This document shows, in pieces, positions 46,800 to 55,503 of a stretch of 64,000 bases of DNA. The stretch is taken from contig NZ_LHZU01000135.1 of assembly GCF_001580995.1 (NCBI RefSeq), forward strand, positions 18,845-82,844, given 5' to 3'. The position numbers were made by a program, and so were the translations under genes. Positions within the stretch are counted from its first letter, which is position 1, and every line of letters starts with the position of its first letter. The notes under the pieces were generated by a model. It was not told the DNA's origin. It ran no database searches and was given only the letters and a program-made list of their open reading frames with translations. This DNA comes from Acetobacter senegalensis. Its GTDB lineage: Bacteria > Pseudomonadota > Alphaproteobacteria > Acetobacterales > Acetobacteraceae.

Positions 46800-46828
46800 T
46801 ATGCCCTCACATCGGCGTTGACTATGTT

Positions 46829-46845
46829 ACGTTATAATATAACGT
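46829..46845. promoter_or_regulatory. Zur box in bidirectional promoter
   Basis: ACGTTATAATATAACGT is a perfect 17-bp palindrome around a single central base and extends by one more pair outside. It matches the proteobacterial Zur operator form TGTTATAxTATAACA almost exactly. It lies between folE (start 46799, leftward) and the DUF1826-like/zur/thrS operon (rightward), so one site may control both. Confidence 0.88.
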
Positions 46846-46846
46846 T

Positions 46847-47614
46847 ATGGGTATGCACAGCATCCCGTCAAGCACCGACTTCATGACACCTCCTTTCACC
46901 ACACCAGCAGTTACGGAAAAGCGCCTCATGCCTTTCCCGGATGAGTCTGCAATCATGTCCCGGGACCCGCATCAACGTCGCACTGCCACGCTGTTCGTGG
47001 AAAGCTGGCCCGCCCCGGCGCCAGACAGCCCTGAAATGCCGCCTCTCACCTATCCTGCCCCCCATGTGATCGCCTGTTCCAACGCATCCATCCTGCTGGA
47101 CCTGCACCGCGGCGACATCGACATGGTTGTCTGGGGACGGATCGTTCCAGATGTCTGGCACAAAGCGTTGGCAGAAGCCCCTTCCTCCCAGAGCGTCTTC
47201 GACATGTCCGGTACTCCCGGGGAAATTGCCGACGCCCTTGCGTCCCGAACTATGATAAAGGCATTCCCGCCTCTGGTTCTCAGTGATGCTGCTGAATTAT
47301 CGAGCCTGTTTTCCGCCGTCACGCAGGATTGTCCTCAGCGTCTCAGACTGACGACAGAATCCCTCGATAACACTGGCTTTGAAGCGGTGCCAGGAGCGCT
47401 CAGACTTGTCTGTTGCTATGGCGCGGCCAGTGCCGAGTGGTGCAGTTACCCCGATCCACATGCGGGCATGATCAGCACGCTGGACTCTTTTGCTGTGGCG
47501 TTCATCAAGGGTTTTGGCGGTCAGGATGCCGGCTGTCTGCATCGTATCTGTCACGCGGGTCACGACACTACTGCGCCCGGGATCCATCTCATCATCGATA
47601 CAGTCAGAGGATGA
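46847..47614 (+). CDS. DUF1826-like protein
   Basis: Up to 255 residues. The first ATG (46847) overlaps the Zur-box region, so the true start is further in, perhaps 46928 (MPFPDES, with GGAA 10 bases upstream). The core has ILLDLHRGDIDMVVWGR and, later, LRLVCCYGAASAEWC, resembling DUF1826 proteins (xxLRLLCTYxGxGTEWL). This family is known as a neighbour of COG0523 genes and zinc-regulated genes; function is unknown. It ends in ATGA with the next gene's frame close by. Confidence 0.65.
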   Translation: MGMHSIPSSTDFMTPPFTTPAVTEKRLMPFPDESAIMSRDPHQRRTATLFVESWPAPAPDSPEMPPLTYPAPHVIACSNASILLDLHRGDIDMVVWGRIVPDVWHKALAEAPSSQSVFDMSGTPGEIADALASRTMIKAFPPLVLSDAAELSSLFSAVTQDCPQRLRLTTESLDNTGFEAVPGALRLVCCYGAASAEWCSYPDPHAGMISTLDSFAVAFIKGFGGQDAGCLHRICHAGHDTTAPGIHLIIDTVRG

Positions 47615-47619
47615 AGAAT

Positions 47620-48114
47620 ATGGAAACATCTTCTCGTCGTTTCTGTTCTTTACCATCCCGGCAATGTGGATCTTCAGACCGCACGACGTCGGTCCGGGAC
47701 GACATACTGACCGTTCTGACAAACGCCAGACTTCCACTTTCCGCCTACGACATACTCCGGTGCATTGACAGCCCGGACGGGCGCACGCTGGCTCCTCCAA
47801 CCATTTACCGTGCACTGAGTAAACTTATGGCCGAAGGCCTCGTCGCCCGTCTGGAAAGCCGGAATGCGTTTGTGCACATCAGAGCGAAAAATCCCTCTCG
47901 TCTGGTTTTTTGTATCTGCGAGCAATGCGGTATCGCCCAATCGGTGGAAAACGAGGCCTCCTCCCGTCTGATCGACAAAAATGCCGACAGTCTTGGATTT
48001 CAGGTCAGGCGACGGATCATTGAGTTGCAGGGACTTTGCTCTGATTGCCAGTCCTGTCCTGCAACGCCCGTCCGTTCGATCACGCAATCCCTTCCTCCGC
48101 AGGCCATCAAATGA
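47620..48114 (+). CDS. zur: Zur-like Fur-family regulator with degenerate sensing site
   Basis: 164 residues from ATG 47620, with AGAGG nine bases upstream. A winged helix domain (LSAYDILRCID ... APPTIYRALSKLMAEGLVARLESRNAFV) matches Zur. The structural zinc site is kept: CEQC and CSDC. The sensing-site positions of E. coli Zur are His77, Cys88, His96 and Glu111; the aligned residues here are Ala (LVARL), Ile (FVHI), a missing histidine loop (NPSRLVF) and no clear Glu. It may therefore sense zinc differently, or not at all. The upstream Zur box suggests autoregulation. Confidence 0.85.
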   Translation: METSSRRFCSLPSRQCGSSDRTTSVRDDILTVLTNARLPLSAYDILRCIDSPDGRTLAPPTIYRALSKLMAEGLVARLESRNAFVHIRAKNPSRLVFCICEQCGIAQSVENEASSRLIDKNADSLGFQVRRRIIELQGLCSDCQSCPATPVRSITQSLPPQAIK

Positions 48115-48155
48115 GTTCCTGCCATCTCTCCGCTCTTTTTCGTCAAGGGTCTTCA

Positions 48156-50033
48156 ATGACATCGTCTGCGTCCCTCCACCGTCCTGCCCAAAAAGAGCCA
48201 GGCGAAGTCCTGGCCTGCCGGATCAATGGTGTTCTTCATGACCGTTCGTCCAGCATAGCCGATGACATTCGGTCCCAATCTGTGTACCGGCACGATGCAG
48301 ATGCGCTACCCCTCATCCGCCATGACGCGGCGCATATTCTGGCTCAGGCGATCAGCGAACTGTTTCCGGGCACTCTGTTTGCGACCGGGCCGGCTACTGA
48401 AAGCGGCTTTTACTACGATGTCGAGCCGGAAGAGCCGATCACGGCGGACGATTTGCCCCGGATCGAAGCCCGCATGCATGAAATAGTCGCTCGTAATGAA
48501 CCGATCACTCGCGAGATATGGGACCGGGAGACGGCACTTTCCTGGTGTCACGAACAGGGCCAGGACTACAAAGCCGAGATCATCAACGCACTCCCGGCTG
48601 ATGCTGTTCTGACGTTCTATCGACAGGGTGATTTCGTGGACCTGTGTCGTGGGCCTCATCTCTCCAGTACCGCACAGATAGGTCATGCTTTCCGTCTTCT
48701 TGAAACAGCCGGCGCTTACTGGAAGGGTGACCAAAACCGCCCGATGCTCCAGAGGATTTACGGCACGGCCTGGCGTAACGAGCAGGAACTCGAAACCTGG
48801 GAAAAGCGACGGGAGGAGGCTATTCGACGCGATCATCGTCGGCTAGGTCGTGAGATGGATCTCTTCCATTTTCAGGAAGAAGCACCGGGAGCAGTGTTCT
48901 GGCATCCCAACGGATGGACGCTGTTCCAGACACTCCTCGCCTATTTGCGTAAGCGTCAGCGCACGGAAGGCTATGTGGAAATCAACACGCCTGACATCAT
49001 GGATCTGTCTCTGTGGAAAGCCTCCGGTCACTGGGACAAATTCGGGGAGAACATGTTCACCACCGAGACCGAGGGACGCACCTACGCTCTCAAGCCCATG
49101 AACTGTCCCGGTGGCGTACAGGTCTTCCGACAAGGGTTGAAAAGCTATCGCGATCTGCCACTCCGTATGGCCGAATTCGGTAAGGTTCATCGTTTTGAAC
49201 CCTCGGGGGCACTTCATGGTCTCATGCGTGTGCGTGCCTTTACGCAGGATGACGCCCATATTTTCTGCACGCCCGAACAGATGGAAAGTGAGACGCAGCG
49301 GATTTGTGATCTGGTGCTCTCGATTTACCGGGATTTTGGCTTTGATGATGTCAGGATCAAGTTCTCCGATCGCCCGGAAAAGCGGGTGGGGTCGGACGAA
49401 ATATGGGATCGGTCAGAAGCTGCGCTGCGCCATGGTGTCGAAGCTGCCGGGTTAACATACACCCACAATCCCGGCGAAGGTGCCTTCTACGGCCCGAAAC
49501 TGGAGTTCGTGCTGCGGGACGCCATCGGACGGGACTGGCAATGCGGTACGGTACAGGTCGATCTCAACCTACCGGGACGGCTGGACGCACACTATGTCGG
49601 CGCCGATAGCCAGAAGCATACGCCTGTCATGCTGCATCGCGCCTTATTCGGTTCACTTGAGCGCTTCATAGGCATTCTTCTGGAGCACCACACAGGTCAT
49701 CTGCCGTTCTGGCTCGCTCCGGTGCAGGTTGTGGTCGCAACCATCACAGAGGAGGCTAATATCTATGCCGGAGACCTCATCAAAACACTCGAAGACCATG
49801 ATATCCGGGTTCGTCCTGACCTGCGCAATGAGAAGATCTCCTATAAGATCCGGGAACATAGTCTCGCCAAAATACCTGTCATGCTGGTCATCGGGAAAAA
49901 AGAAAAAGAAAACGGAACCGTCTCCATCCGGGAATATGGAAATCCGGCTCGACCAACAATGCAGGGCGAAGAAGTCGTCAAAGTGTTGGCAACCACCTCC
50001 CGTGATCGACTGCTACGGGTCTTTGACGCATGA
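48156..50033 (+). CDS. thrS: Threonyl-tRNA synthetase, second copy with short N-terminus
   Basis: 625 residues from ATG 48156, with AAGGG eight bases upstream; an earlier ATG at 48111 overlaps the zur stop (ATGA) but has a weak ribosome-binding site. The N-terminal TGS domain is shortened to its second half (ACRINGVLHDRSSS). The editing domain (RHDAAHI ... LSSTAQIGHAF) and class II core follow. Zinc ligands are conserved: Cys in MNCPGG, His in DDAHIF and His in TPVMLHRA. So it is a zinc enzyme whose relocation to the Zur regulon may secure supply. It overlaps the ABC gene by four bases. Confidence 0.93.
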   Translation: MTSSASLHRPAQKEPGEVLACRINGVLHDRSSSIADDIRSQSVYRHDADALPLIRHDAAHILAQAISELFPGTLFATGPATESGFYYDVEPEEPITADDLPRIEARMHEIVARNEPITREIWDRETALSWCHEQGQDYKAEIINALPADAVLTFYRQGDFVDLCRGPHLSSTAQIGHAFRLLETAGAYWKGDQNRPMLQRIYGTAWRNEQELETWEKRREEAIRRDHRRLGREMDLFHFQEEAPGAVFWHPNGWTLFQTLLAYLRKRQRTEGYVEINTPDIMDLSLWKASGHWDKFGENMFTTETEGRTYALKPMNCPGGVQVFRQGLKSYRDLPLRMAEFGKVHRFEPSGALHGLMRVRAFTQDDAHIFCTPEQMESETQRICDLVLSIYRDFGFDDVRIKFSDRPEKRVGSDEIWDRSEAALRHGVEAAGLTYTHNPGEGAFYGPKLEFVLRDAIGRDWQCGTVQVDLNLPGRLDAHYVGADSQKHTPVMLHRALFGSLERFIGILLEHHTGHLPFWLAPVQVVVATITEEANIYAGDLIKTLEDHDIRVRPDLRNEKISYKIREHSLAKIPVMLVIGKKEKENGTVSIREYGNPARPTMQGEEVVKVLATTSRDRLLRVFDA

Positions 50034-51769
50034 AGAACTTTCGCGCCGCTTTCGACGATTTATGGTATCTCAGCCGGCCCTATTTCACGTCTGAAGAAAA
50101 GAAGTCCGCGTGGGTGTTACTGACTGCGGTACTGGGGCTGACCCTCCTGCTGGTTGGGGCGGATGTCCTGCAATCTTTTTCCCGCAATATTTTCTATACA
50201 GCCCTGCAACAGCGCGACGTCACATCTTTCCTCCGAGGATTGTTCTGGTTCGTCCGGACACCGTCCATGATCATTCCCGGTTTCTTCATCATCACCCTGC
50301 CATCGCTGTTGATCTCGGTTTACGCCACCTACCTCCAGCAGCTCCTGCAACTCCGCTGGCGGCGCTGGATGACACACCGCATGCTCGCCCAGTGGCTCGA
50401 TCAGAATCTCGCTTTCCGCATTGCCGTGACACAGGCTCACTTAAAAGAGGCCAGCGACAATCCTGATCAGCGCATACAAGAGGATATAGACGGTTTTGTA
50501 CGTGATACGCTCTCACAGTTTCTCGATATCGTATCGCGTACGATTACCTTCATCAGCTATGTCGGACTTCTCTGGTCTCTCTCCGGGTCCATCACCGTGC
50601 TCGGGGTTCGTATCCCCGGCTATTTCCTGTGGATAGCCCTGCTTTATTCTGCTTTTGCGTCAATTATCACACATCTTACAGGTCGCCGGCTAATCCCGTT
50701 ACGCATTATCCAGCAAAAGGCGGAAGCCGATTTCCGGTATGGACTTGTGCATGTCCGGGATCATGCGGACAGTATCGCCCTGAGCGACGGAGGAGACCGC
50801 GAAAAGCATCTTCTGCTGGGAAAATTCTCGTCCGTATATGACAATTTTCTTGGCATTATGACCAGGACGAAATGGCTTAGCTTTCTGACAGACGGGTTGG
50901 GCACGTTGTCCGGAAATTTCGCCCTCCTCGTCGGATCAATCCGCTATTTTGCAGGAAAGATCACCTTTGGGACCCTGATGCAACTTGTTCAGGCATTTTC
51001 CCGCGTCGAGGAAGCACTGGGCTGGATATGGTCTGCTTACCCGGCCATTACCGAATGGCGAGCCAATGTTTCCCGTCTGGCAAGCTTCCAGAGAACGATG
51101 GATTTCATCGCCGTCAGCGACCATGATTCCTTGCGTGAAAAATCAGCTTCAAATTCTGATATTGTTACAGAGAATCTGACTGTACTTCGTCCGGATGGTT
51201 CAGTTCTGCTTTCAAACGTCAACATCACGCTGCCTCAGGGGCAGGATATTGTTCTGACCGGCGCATCTGGCGTTGGTAAATCCACCTTTCTACGCGCCCT
51301 TGCCGGAATCTGGCCATTTACCAGCGGTCAGATCCACGTGCCTGAGGCACGGGTAATGTTCCTGTCGCAGCGTCCGTATCTGCCACTGGGGACACTGCGC
51401 GAGGCACTCTGTTATCCCGTTGCCCCAGAAGCAGTTCCCGATGAGCGTGTTTGTCGGATCCTTGATCTGGTAGGCCTGTCATTCCTTGCTGATGAACGCG
51501 ATACGGAAGCAAGGTGGACAGAACGCCTTTCGCCCGGCGAGCAGCAGCGTCTGATGTTTGGACGCATTCTGATAAATAGGCCTGAATGGATATTCCTCGA
51601 TGAAACCACGTCAAATCTTGACCAGGAGGGAGAGATCCGTCTTTACGATCTTCTGCGCGAGCATATCCCGAATCTGACGATCGTTTCCATAACGCATCGT
51701 CAGGCACTCCAGGATCAACACGCCGTACAGATTGACATTGGATGCCATTCGCCCGGGCCGCGCGTGTGA
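50030..51769 (+). CDS. SbmA/YddA-type ABC exporter (ABCD family)
   Basis: 579 residues. The first 350 form an SbmA/BacA-type membrane domain (ALQQRDVTSFLRGLFWF, WRRWMTHRMLAQWLDQN, DNPDQRIQEDI), the latter being the family's signature. An ATPase domain follows with Walker A GASGVGKST, signature LSPGEQQRLMFGRIL and Walker B WIFLDETTSNLD. Family members move vitamin B12, peptides or fatty-acyl compounds. Its ATGA overlap with thrS places it in the Zur operon. Export or import of a zinc ligand is possible but unproven. Confidence 0.85.
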   Translation: MKNFRAAFDDLWYLSRPYFTSEEKKSAWVLLTAVLGLTLLLVGADVLQSFSRNIFYTALQQRDVTSFLRGLFWFVRTPSMIIPGFFIITLPSLLISVYATYLQQLLQLRWRRWMTHRMLAQWLDQNLAFRIAVTQAHLKEASDNPDQRIQEDIDGFVRDTLSQFLDIVSRTITFISYVGLLWSLSGSITVLGVRIPGYFLWIALLYSAFASIITHLTGRRLIPLRIIQQKAEADFRYGLVHVRDHADSIALSDGGDREKHLLLGKFSSVYDNFLGIMTRTKWLSFLTDGLGTLSGNFALLVGSIRYFAGKITFGTLMQLVQAFSRVEEALGWIWSAYPAITEWRANVSRLASFQRTMDFIAVSDHDSLREKSASNSDIVTENLTVLRPDGSVLLSNVNITLPQGQDIVLTGASGVGKSTFLRALAGIWPFTSGQIHVPEARVMFLSQRPYLPLGTLREALCYPVAPEAVPDERVCRILDLVGLSFLADERDTEARWTERLSPGEQQRLMFGRILINRPEWIFLDETTSNLDQEGEIRLYDLLREHIPNLTIVSITHRQALQDQHAVQIDIGCHSPGPRV

Positions 51770-51910
51770 CAGCAGACCTCCAGACAGGGTGAAAGCTTCC
51801 GGTATCTCTCATGGATACCAGCAAACAATGATTGGTATTACTGACGCAGGGTGCCACCCATAGTAATGTGTTATCGTCCGAATGACGAACTGTAAGCGGA
51901 GAAATACGTT

Positions 51911-52414
51911 ATGGATGAACAGATCCGAAAAACCGTCCTGAGAATGATCCCCTATGGGCTCTACGTACTGACAGGAGGAAGTCAGGACAGCACGATAGCA
52001 TCGGCGACTATCAATTGGGTAACGCAGACCAGCTTCGTTCCTCCTCTGCTTGCCCTGGGCATCAAGACCGATTCCGCCATTTACGCAGAGGCAAGCAAAA
52101 GTGGCGATCTGGTGCTGAACATTCTCGGCAGAGAGCAGGGAAATCTGGCCTTTGCGTTCTTCAAGCCCGTTCCGTATGCGGATGGCAGACTGGGAGATTA
52201 CGAGGTCAGGTGGGCCGCCAATGGAGCCCCCATACTCGCATGCGTCCCGGCGGCGGTTGAACTGAAAGTGAGACAGATTGTGGAACTGGGTGATCATCAC
52301 ACCTTTGTTTGCGAGGTTACCGGCGTCTACCTCACAAAAGACATTGCCGGTCGCCCTGATGACGCCATCCTGCACATGAAGGATCTTGGAGAAAAAGTCT
52401 TTTACGGAGGATAG
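51911..52414 (+). CDS. Flavin reductase-like FMN-binding protein
   Basis: 167 residues, split-barrel flavin reductase fold. PYGLYVLTGG near the start, ATINWVTQTSFVPPLLALGI and GDLVLNILGREQGNLAFAFF are typical. It reduces FMN or FAD with NAD(P)H for flavin-dependent oxygenases, or binds flavin only. It follows the ABC gene by 141 bases on the same strand; membership of the zinc operon is uncertain. Confidence 0.82.
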   Translation: MDEQIRKTVLRMIPYGLYVLTGGSQDSTIASATINWVTQTSFVPPLLALGIKTDSAIYAEASKSGDLVLNILGREQGNLAFAFFKPVPYADGRLGDYEVRWAANGAPILACVPAAVELKVRQIVELGDHHTFVCEVTGVYLTKDIAGRPDDAILHMKDLGEKVFYGG

Positions 52415-52985
52415 ACGCCGATCTTTGTCATGAATTGATGTTTTTTCGTCCCTTTGTGATGCATCTTGATCACGGAGAGTCTGAACCAGTCTGCCACCCC
52501 GGCAACGCGCATGACAGAACGGGATAAGGTTCCGATTTTACCATGTCTCTGTATTACAGCACGTGACTCTCCAGGATGACCCAACGGTTCTCAACGGGGC
52601 TGCGGGCATCAAGGCCTGATTTCGGGCAGGCGAGCGGCGCATCACGTCGTGTCGCCTGACCCAGCGTTGTATTCCTGCCGACTGTGCCATGTCGGTTTAT
52701 GAATGACGTCTGATACCAGCCGTTGTTTGCCAGAACCCGTGAAAATCAGAGTATCTACCGGTTGTCCCCGTTTGCAAAATTTGCTGTAGATCGCGGCAAT
52801 GAACGACTGCCATTACGTGAACTCCAGCCTTCAACCCATCTCGAAAATATCTACAGCGCCATGTTTTGTTATTTCTGAACCAGCCAGGACTGCCGTTCAA
52901 CCAGTCGCCGTAATTGACATCAGACTCGTTCTTCCTGGTTATGTCCGTTTTACCTGTGAAAGTATTCAACACTTTGACAGTAAGC
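52415..52985. other. No gene recognised
   Basis: A 571-base gap between convergent genes. Short open frames on both strands (for example 52697-53020, minus) lack ribosome-binding sites and motifs I know. The composition and broken frames look like decayed sequence, possibly from a mobile element, but no transposase motif could be found. Confidence 0.5.
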
Positions 52986-54731
52986 TCAAACCAGCCCGTA
53001 GCGTTCCAGAAGATCGTCAATCTCGGTCCCCTGTGTCAGGTGCCGGATCAGTCCGGATGCTGGCACCTTCTCTCCGTCCCGCAGTTCCGCAGCCGCCTGT
53101 AACAGCATCCGGACATCGAAAATGCCGCCCGACACTTCCGGCACAGCCCGCCTGACGCTGCACAGGGTATAGACCGCCTCCATCGCCGTGCGGACGGAAT
53201 ATTCCGTGGTGAAAACCGTATCGCGTGGCGTTTCGGCGAACTGCCCGAGAAAGGCGAGATTGACGCTCCCATCCGGCACTACCTTCGGTCGGTCAGCCGG
53301 TGCACGCGGCATGAACTGCGCCGTGATGAACGGCATCTTGCACGGACGCGTCGTCGCCCCTGTCGCTGCCATGTCGTCGATCTGCTCCACCGGCACGCCC
53401 ATATGGAACAGCCACTCACGAGTGATTTCCTCCCCCGTGCAGCCCTGCATGGGCTTTTTCACGTAATCGCCAGGCACGTCACTGAACAGACCATAGAGCC
53501 AGACCACCATCTGGCCTTCGGGCTGCCCCTTGAAATGAGGCTGACGGCTGACCACCCAGCTCATCAGCCAGGATGAATCCGCGATCGTGACCGGGCCACC
53601 CGTGATGATTTTCCCCGAAAACGGATCACGCCCCGTAATCCGCTTTACAAGCTCCGGAATCCGCGCATCCCGGGTCGTAACCGTAGCCGACAGCCAGCGG
53701 GATTTTTTCGTATCACCACAGAAAACATCAGGATGCCCGAATGCGGCATCCTGCGCTGCGATAGTGCGCCAGAGCTGCCAGATGCTCCCCTCTCCGATGG
53801 TCGTATCAATCGGCGCGGGTGTATGATGGTCGCCCCAGCGTGAATTCTCCACCATGGAACCGTTGGTCACGAACACCAGCTCCGCCGAACCCAGGTCAAC
53901 ACCAGCGGTCGCGCCATTTTCCAGCCAGTCGAGACGGGTCGCAACTTTCGTTCTGCCCGACACATCAACGGCAACATTCGTCACCGTCACACCATGACGG
54001 AACACGACGCCCTGATCGGCAAGCCATGTGGCCAGTGGTCTGCTCAGGGATTCCTGCTGGTTATATCTGGTGAATTTCAGCGCATGCAGATCCTTCAGTC
54101 CGAGGATCTGATGCACGAACCGTGCGAGATAGCGCTTCATCTCAATGGCGCAGTGCCAGGTCTCGAACGCGAACATCGACCGCCAGAACAGCCAGAAGTT
54201 CGACGCCATGAAATCGCCGGACAACACATCCGCGATCGTCTTTCCCGCCAGTTCGTCCTCATCGGTCAGAATGAGGGTAATGATCTCGCGCCGCGCCTTT
54301 CCCGTGAGCGTCAGCCTGTCACGATCGGCGAGGGGCTGTCCCCGATTGCACATGGCGCGGACCGGACTTGTAGACGGATCGGCCTGATTGACCTGCCAGA
54401 CTTCATCCAGCACTGATGCATCGGGAATTTCCAGAGATGGAATGGAACGATACAGATCCCACAGACACTGGAACTGCTCTTCCATCTCCCGACCGCCACG
54501 GATCAGCCAGCCGGTCTCCGCATTCCCCGCCCCATCCAGCGCACCACCATCGCTGTCCGATGCCTCAAGAATGGTGATGGCTGAAGGCGTCATGCCCGTA
54601 TCTCGGATGAGGAACGCCGCCGCCGCCATGCCCGCCAGCCCGCCGCCCACGATCCACGCTGACCGTCCTTCCATACCCTGCGGGGCTGGAGGGTGAACGA
54701 AAGCCTCGTAATTGCTGTGAGCGTATCTCAT
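52986..54731 (-). CDS. ohyA: Oleate hydratase
   Basis: 581 residues from ATG 54731 (MRYAHSNYEAFVHPP), with AAGGA nine bases upstream. A longer frame to 54899 runs into the spacer. FAD-binding WIVGGGLAGMAAAAFL, the ASDSDGGALDGAG loop and RGGREMEEQFQCLWDL with the catalytic glutamate are characteristic of fatty-acid hydratases (formerly myosin-cross-reactive antigen). It adds water to the cis-9 double bond of oleate to give 10-hydroxystearate, at the inner membrane surface. The gene stands alone, with the SRAP gene 124 bases upstream. Confidence 0.93.
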   Translation of the reverse strand: MRYAHSNYEAFVHPPAPQGMEGRSAWIVGGGLAGMAAAAFLIRDTGMTPSAITILEASDSDGGALDGAGNAETGWLIRGGREMEEQFQCLWDLYRSIPSLEIPDASVLDEVWQVNQADPSTSPVRAMCNRGQPLADRDRLTLTGKARREIITLILTDEDELAGKTIADVLSGDFMASNFWLFWRSMFAFETWHCAIEMKRYLARFVHQILGLKDLHALKFTRYNQQESLSRPLATWLADQGVVFRHGVTVTNVAVDVSGRTKVATRLDWLENGATAGVDLGSAELVFVTNGSMVENSRWGDHHTPAPIDTTIGEGSIWQLWRTIAAQDAAFGHPDVFCGDTKKSRWLSATVTTRDARIPELVKRITGRDPFSGKIITGGPVTIADSSWLMSWVVSRQPHFKGQPEGQMVVWLYGLFSDVPGDYVKKPMQGCTGEEITREWLFHMGVPVEQIDDMAATGATTRPCKMPFITAQFMPRAPADRPKVVPDGSVNLAFLGQFAETPRDTVFTTEYSVRTAMEAVYTLCSVRRAVPEVSGGIFDVRMLLQAAAELRDGEKVPASGLIRHLTQGTEIDDLLERYGLV

Positions 54732-54855
54732 GGCGCATGTCCTTTTCTGAAAAGGGCCGATGGCGGGAAACCCTGCCAGCCATACAACACCTGCTAAGCC
54801 GATCTGTCGTTGCGATGTATCAAACGCCCCGAACAGGACAGGATGATCCCCTTTC

Positions 54856-55503
54856 TCAGTCAGCCAGAGCCGGCGCCTGCACCCGATACAGAACTCCATC
54901 GGGCAGCGGACGCTGAAGCGCCAGAGCCTCTGCTATCGGTGCCGTCATCCAGCGCTCCAGCTCATCCGGTTGCGTCAGGATCACAGGCATGGCTTTCGGA
55001 TGGATCGCGCCCACCTCCAGATTGGCGTCCGTGGTCAGAAAACCGAACAGATCATCCGTCGTCTCTCCGTCCGCCAGCTTGCGCACGGACGTCCATCGAC
55101 ACCAAATCCCGGCAAAGAAGACCAGCGGTTCTCCATCATTCCGCGCAAACCACACCGGTCGTGATGTCCCGTCGGGCAGACGCTCCGGTTCGGAGAACGC
55201 CGTCAATGGCACCAGACAACGATGTTGCACGCCCTCCCAGCGTTTCCACCATGTCGAGGACGGATTGCGGATGTTGGTTACACCCCGGTCGACCCTGTGT
55301 CCCTTGAGATAGCCAGGAGGTGTCGGCATGCCCCAGCGTGCCATGACCAGTTCGCGACCGTTTCCGCCGTTCCGCACGATCGGGGCCATTGTATTCGGGT
55401 ATATCTCCGTCAAAGGCTGGAGATTGCCCGTCAGATCATCGAGAACCTTTGCAATCTCCCGGATCGCTTTCTGGTTCGATGTCATGGCGTAGAGATTGCA
55501 CAT
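54856..55503 (-). CDS. SRAP-family (YedK/HMCES) DNA-crosslinking peptidase
   Basis: 215 residues. The catalytic Cys2 follows the initiator (MCNLYAMTSN) and would be exposed after Met removal. LTEIYPNTMAPIVR, MARWGMP and the catalytic histidine in HPKAMPVIL are typical. SRAP proteins trap abasic sites in single-stranded DNA through the N-terminal cysteine. Its ATG overlaps the stop of the YoaK-family gene (TGATG). The neighbouring imuA-imuB-dnaE2 cassette is also DNA-damage related. Confidence 0.93.
   Translation of the reverse strand: MCNLYAMTSNQKAIREIAKVLDDLTGNLQPLTEIYPNTMAPIVRNGGNGRELVMARWGMPTPPGYLKGHRVDRGVTNIRNPSSTWWKRWEGVQHRCLVPLTAFSEPERLPDGTSRPVWFARNDGEPLVFFAGIWCRWTSVRKLADGETTDDLFGFLTTDANLEVGAIHPKAMPVILTQPDELERWMTAPIAEALALQRPLPDGVLYRVQAPALAD

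Noticed and set aside
48045..48155. Longer start for thrS at 48045
   Set aside because: It would overlap zur by 70 bases and lacks a ribosome-binding site; 48156 has AAGGG well placed.
54732..54899. Longer N-terminus of the oleate hydratase
   Set aside because: Extra residues do not resemble the family and the ATG at 54731 has a good ribosome-binding site.
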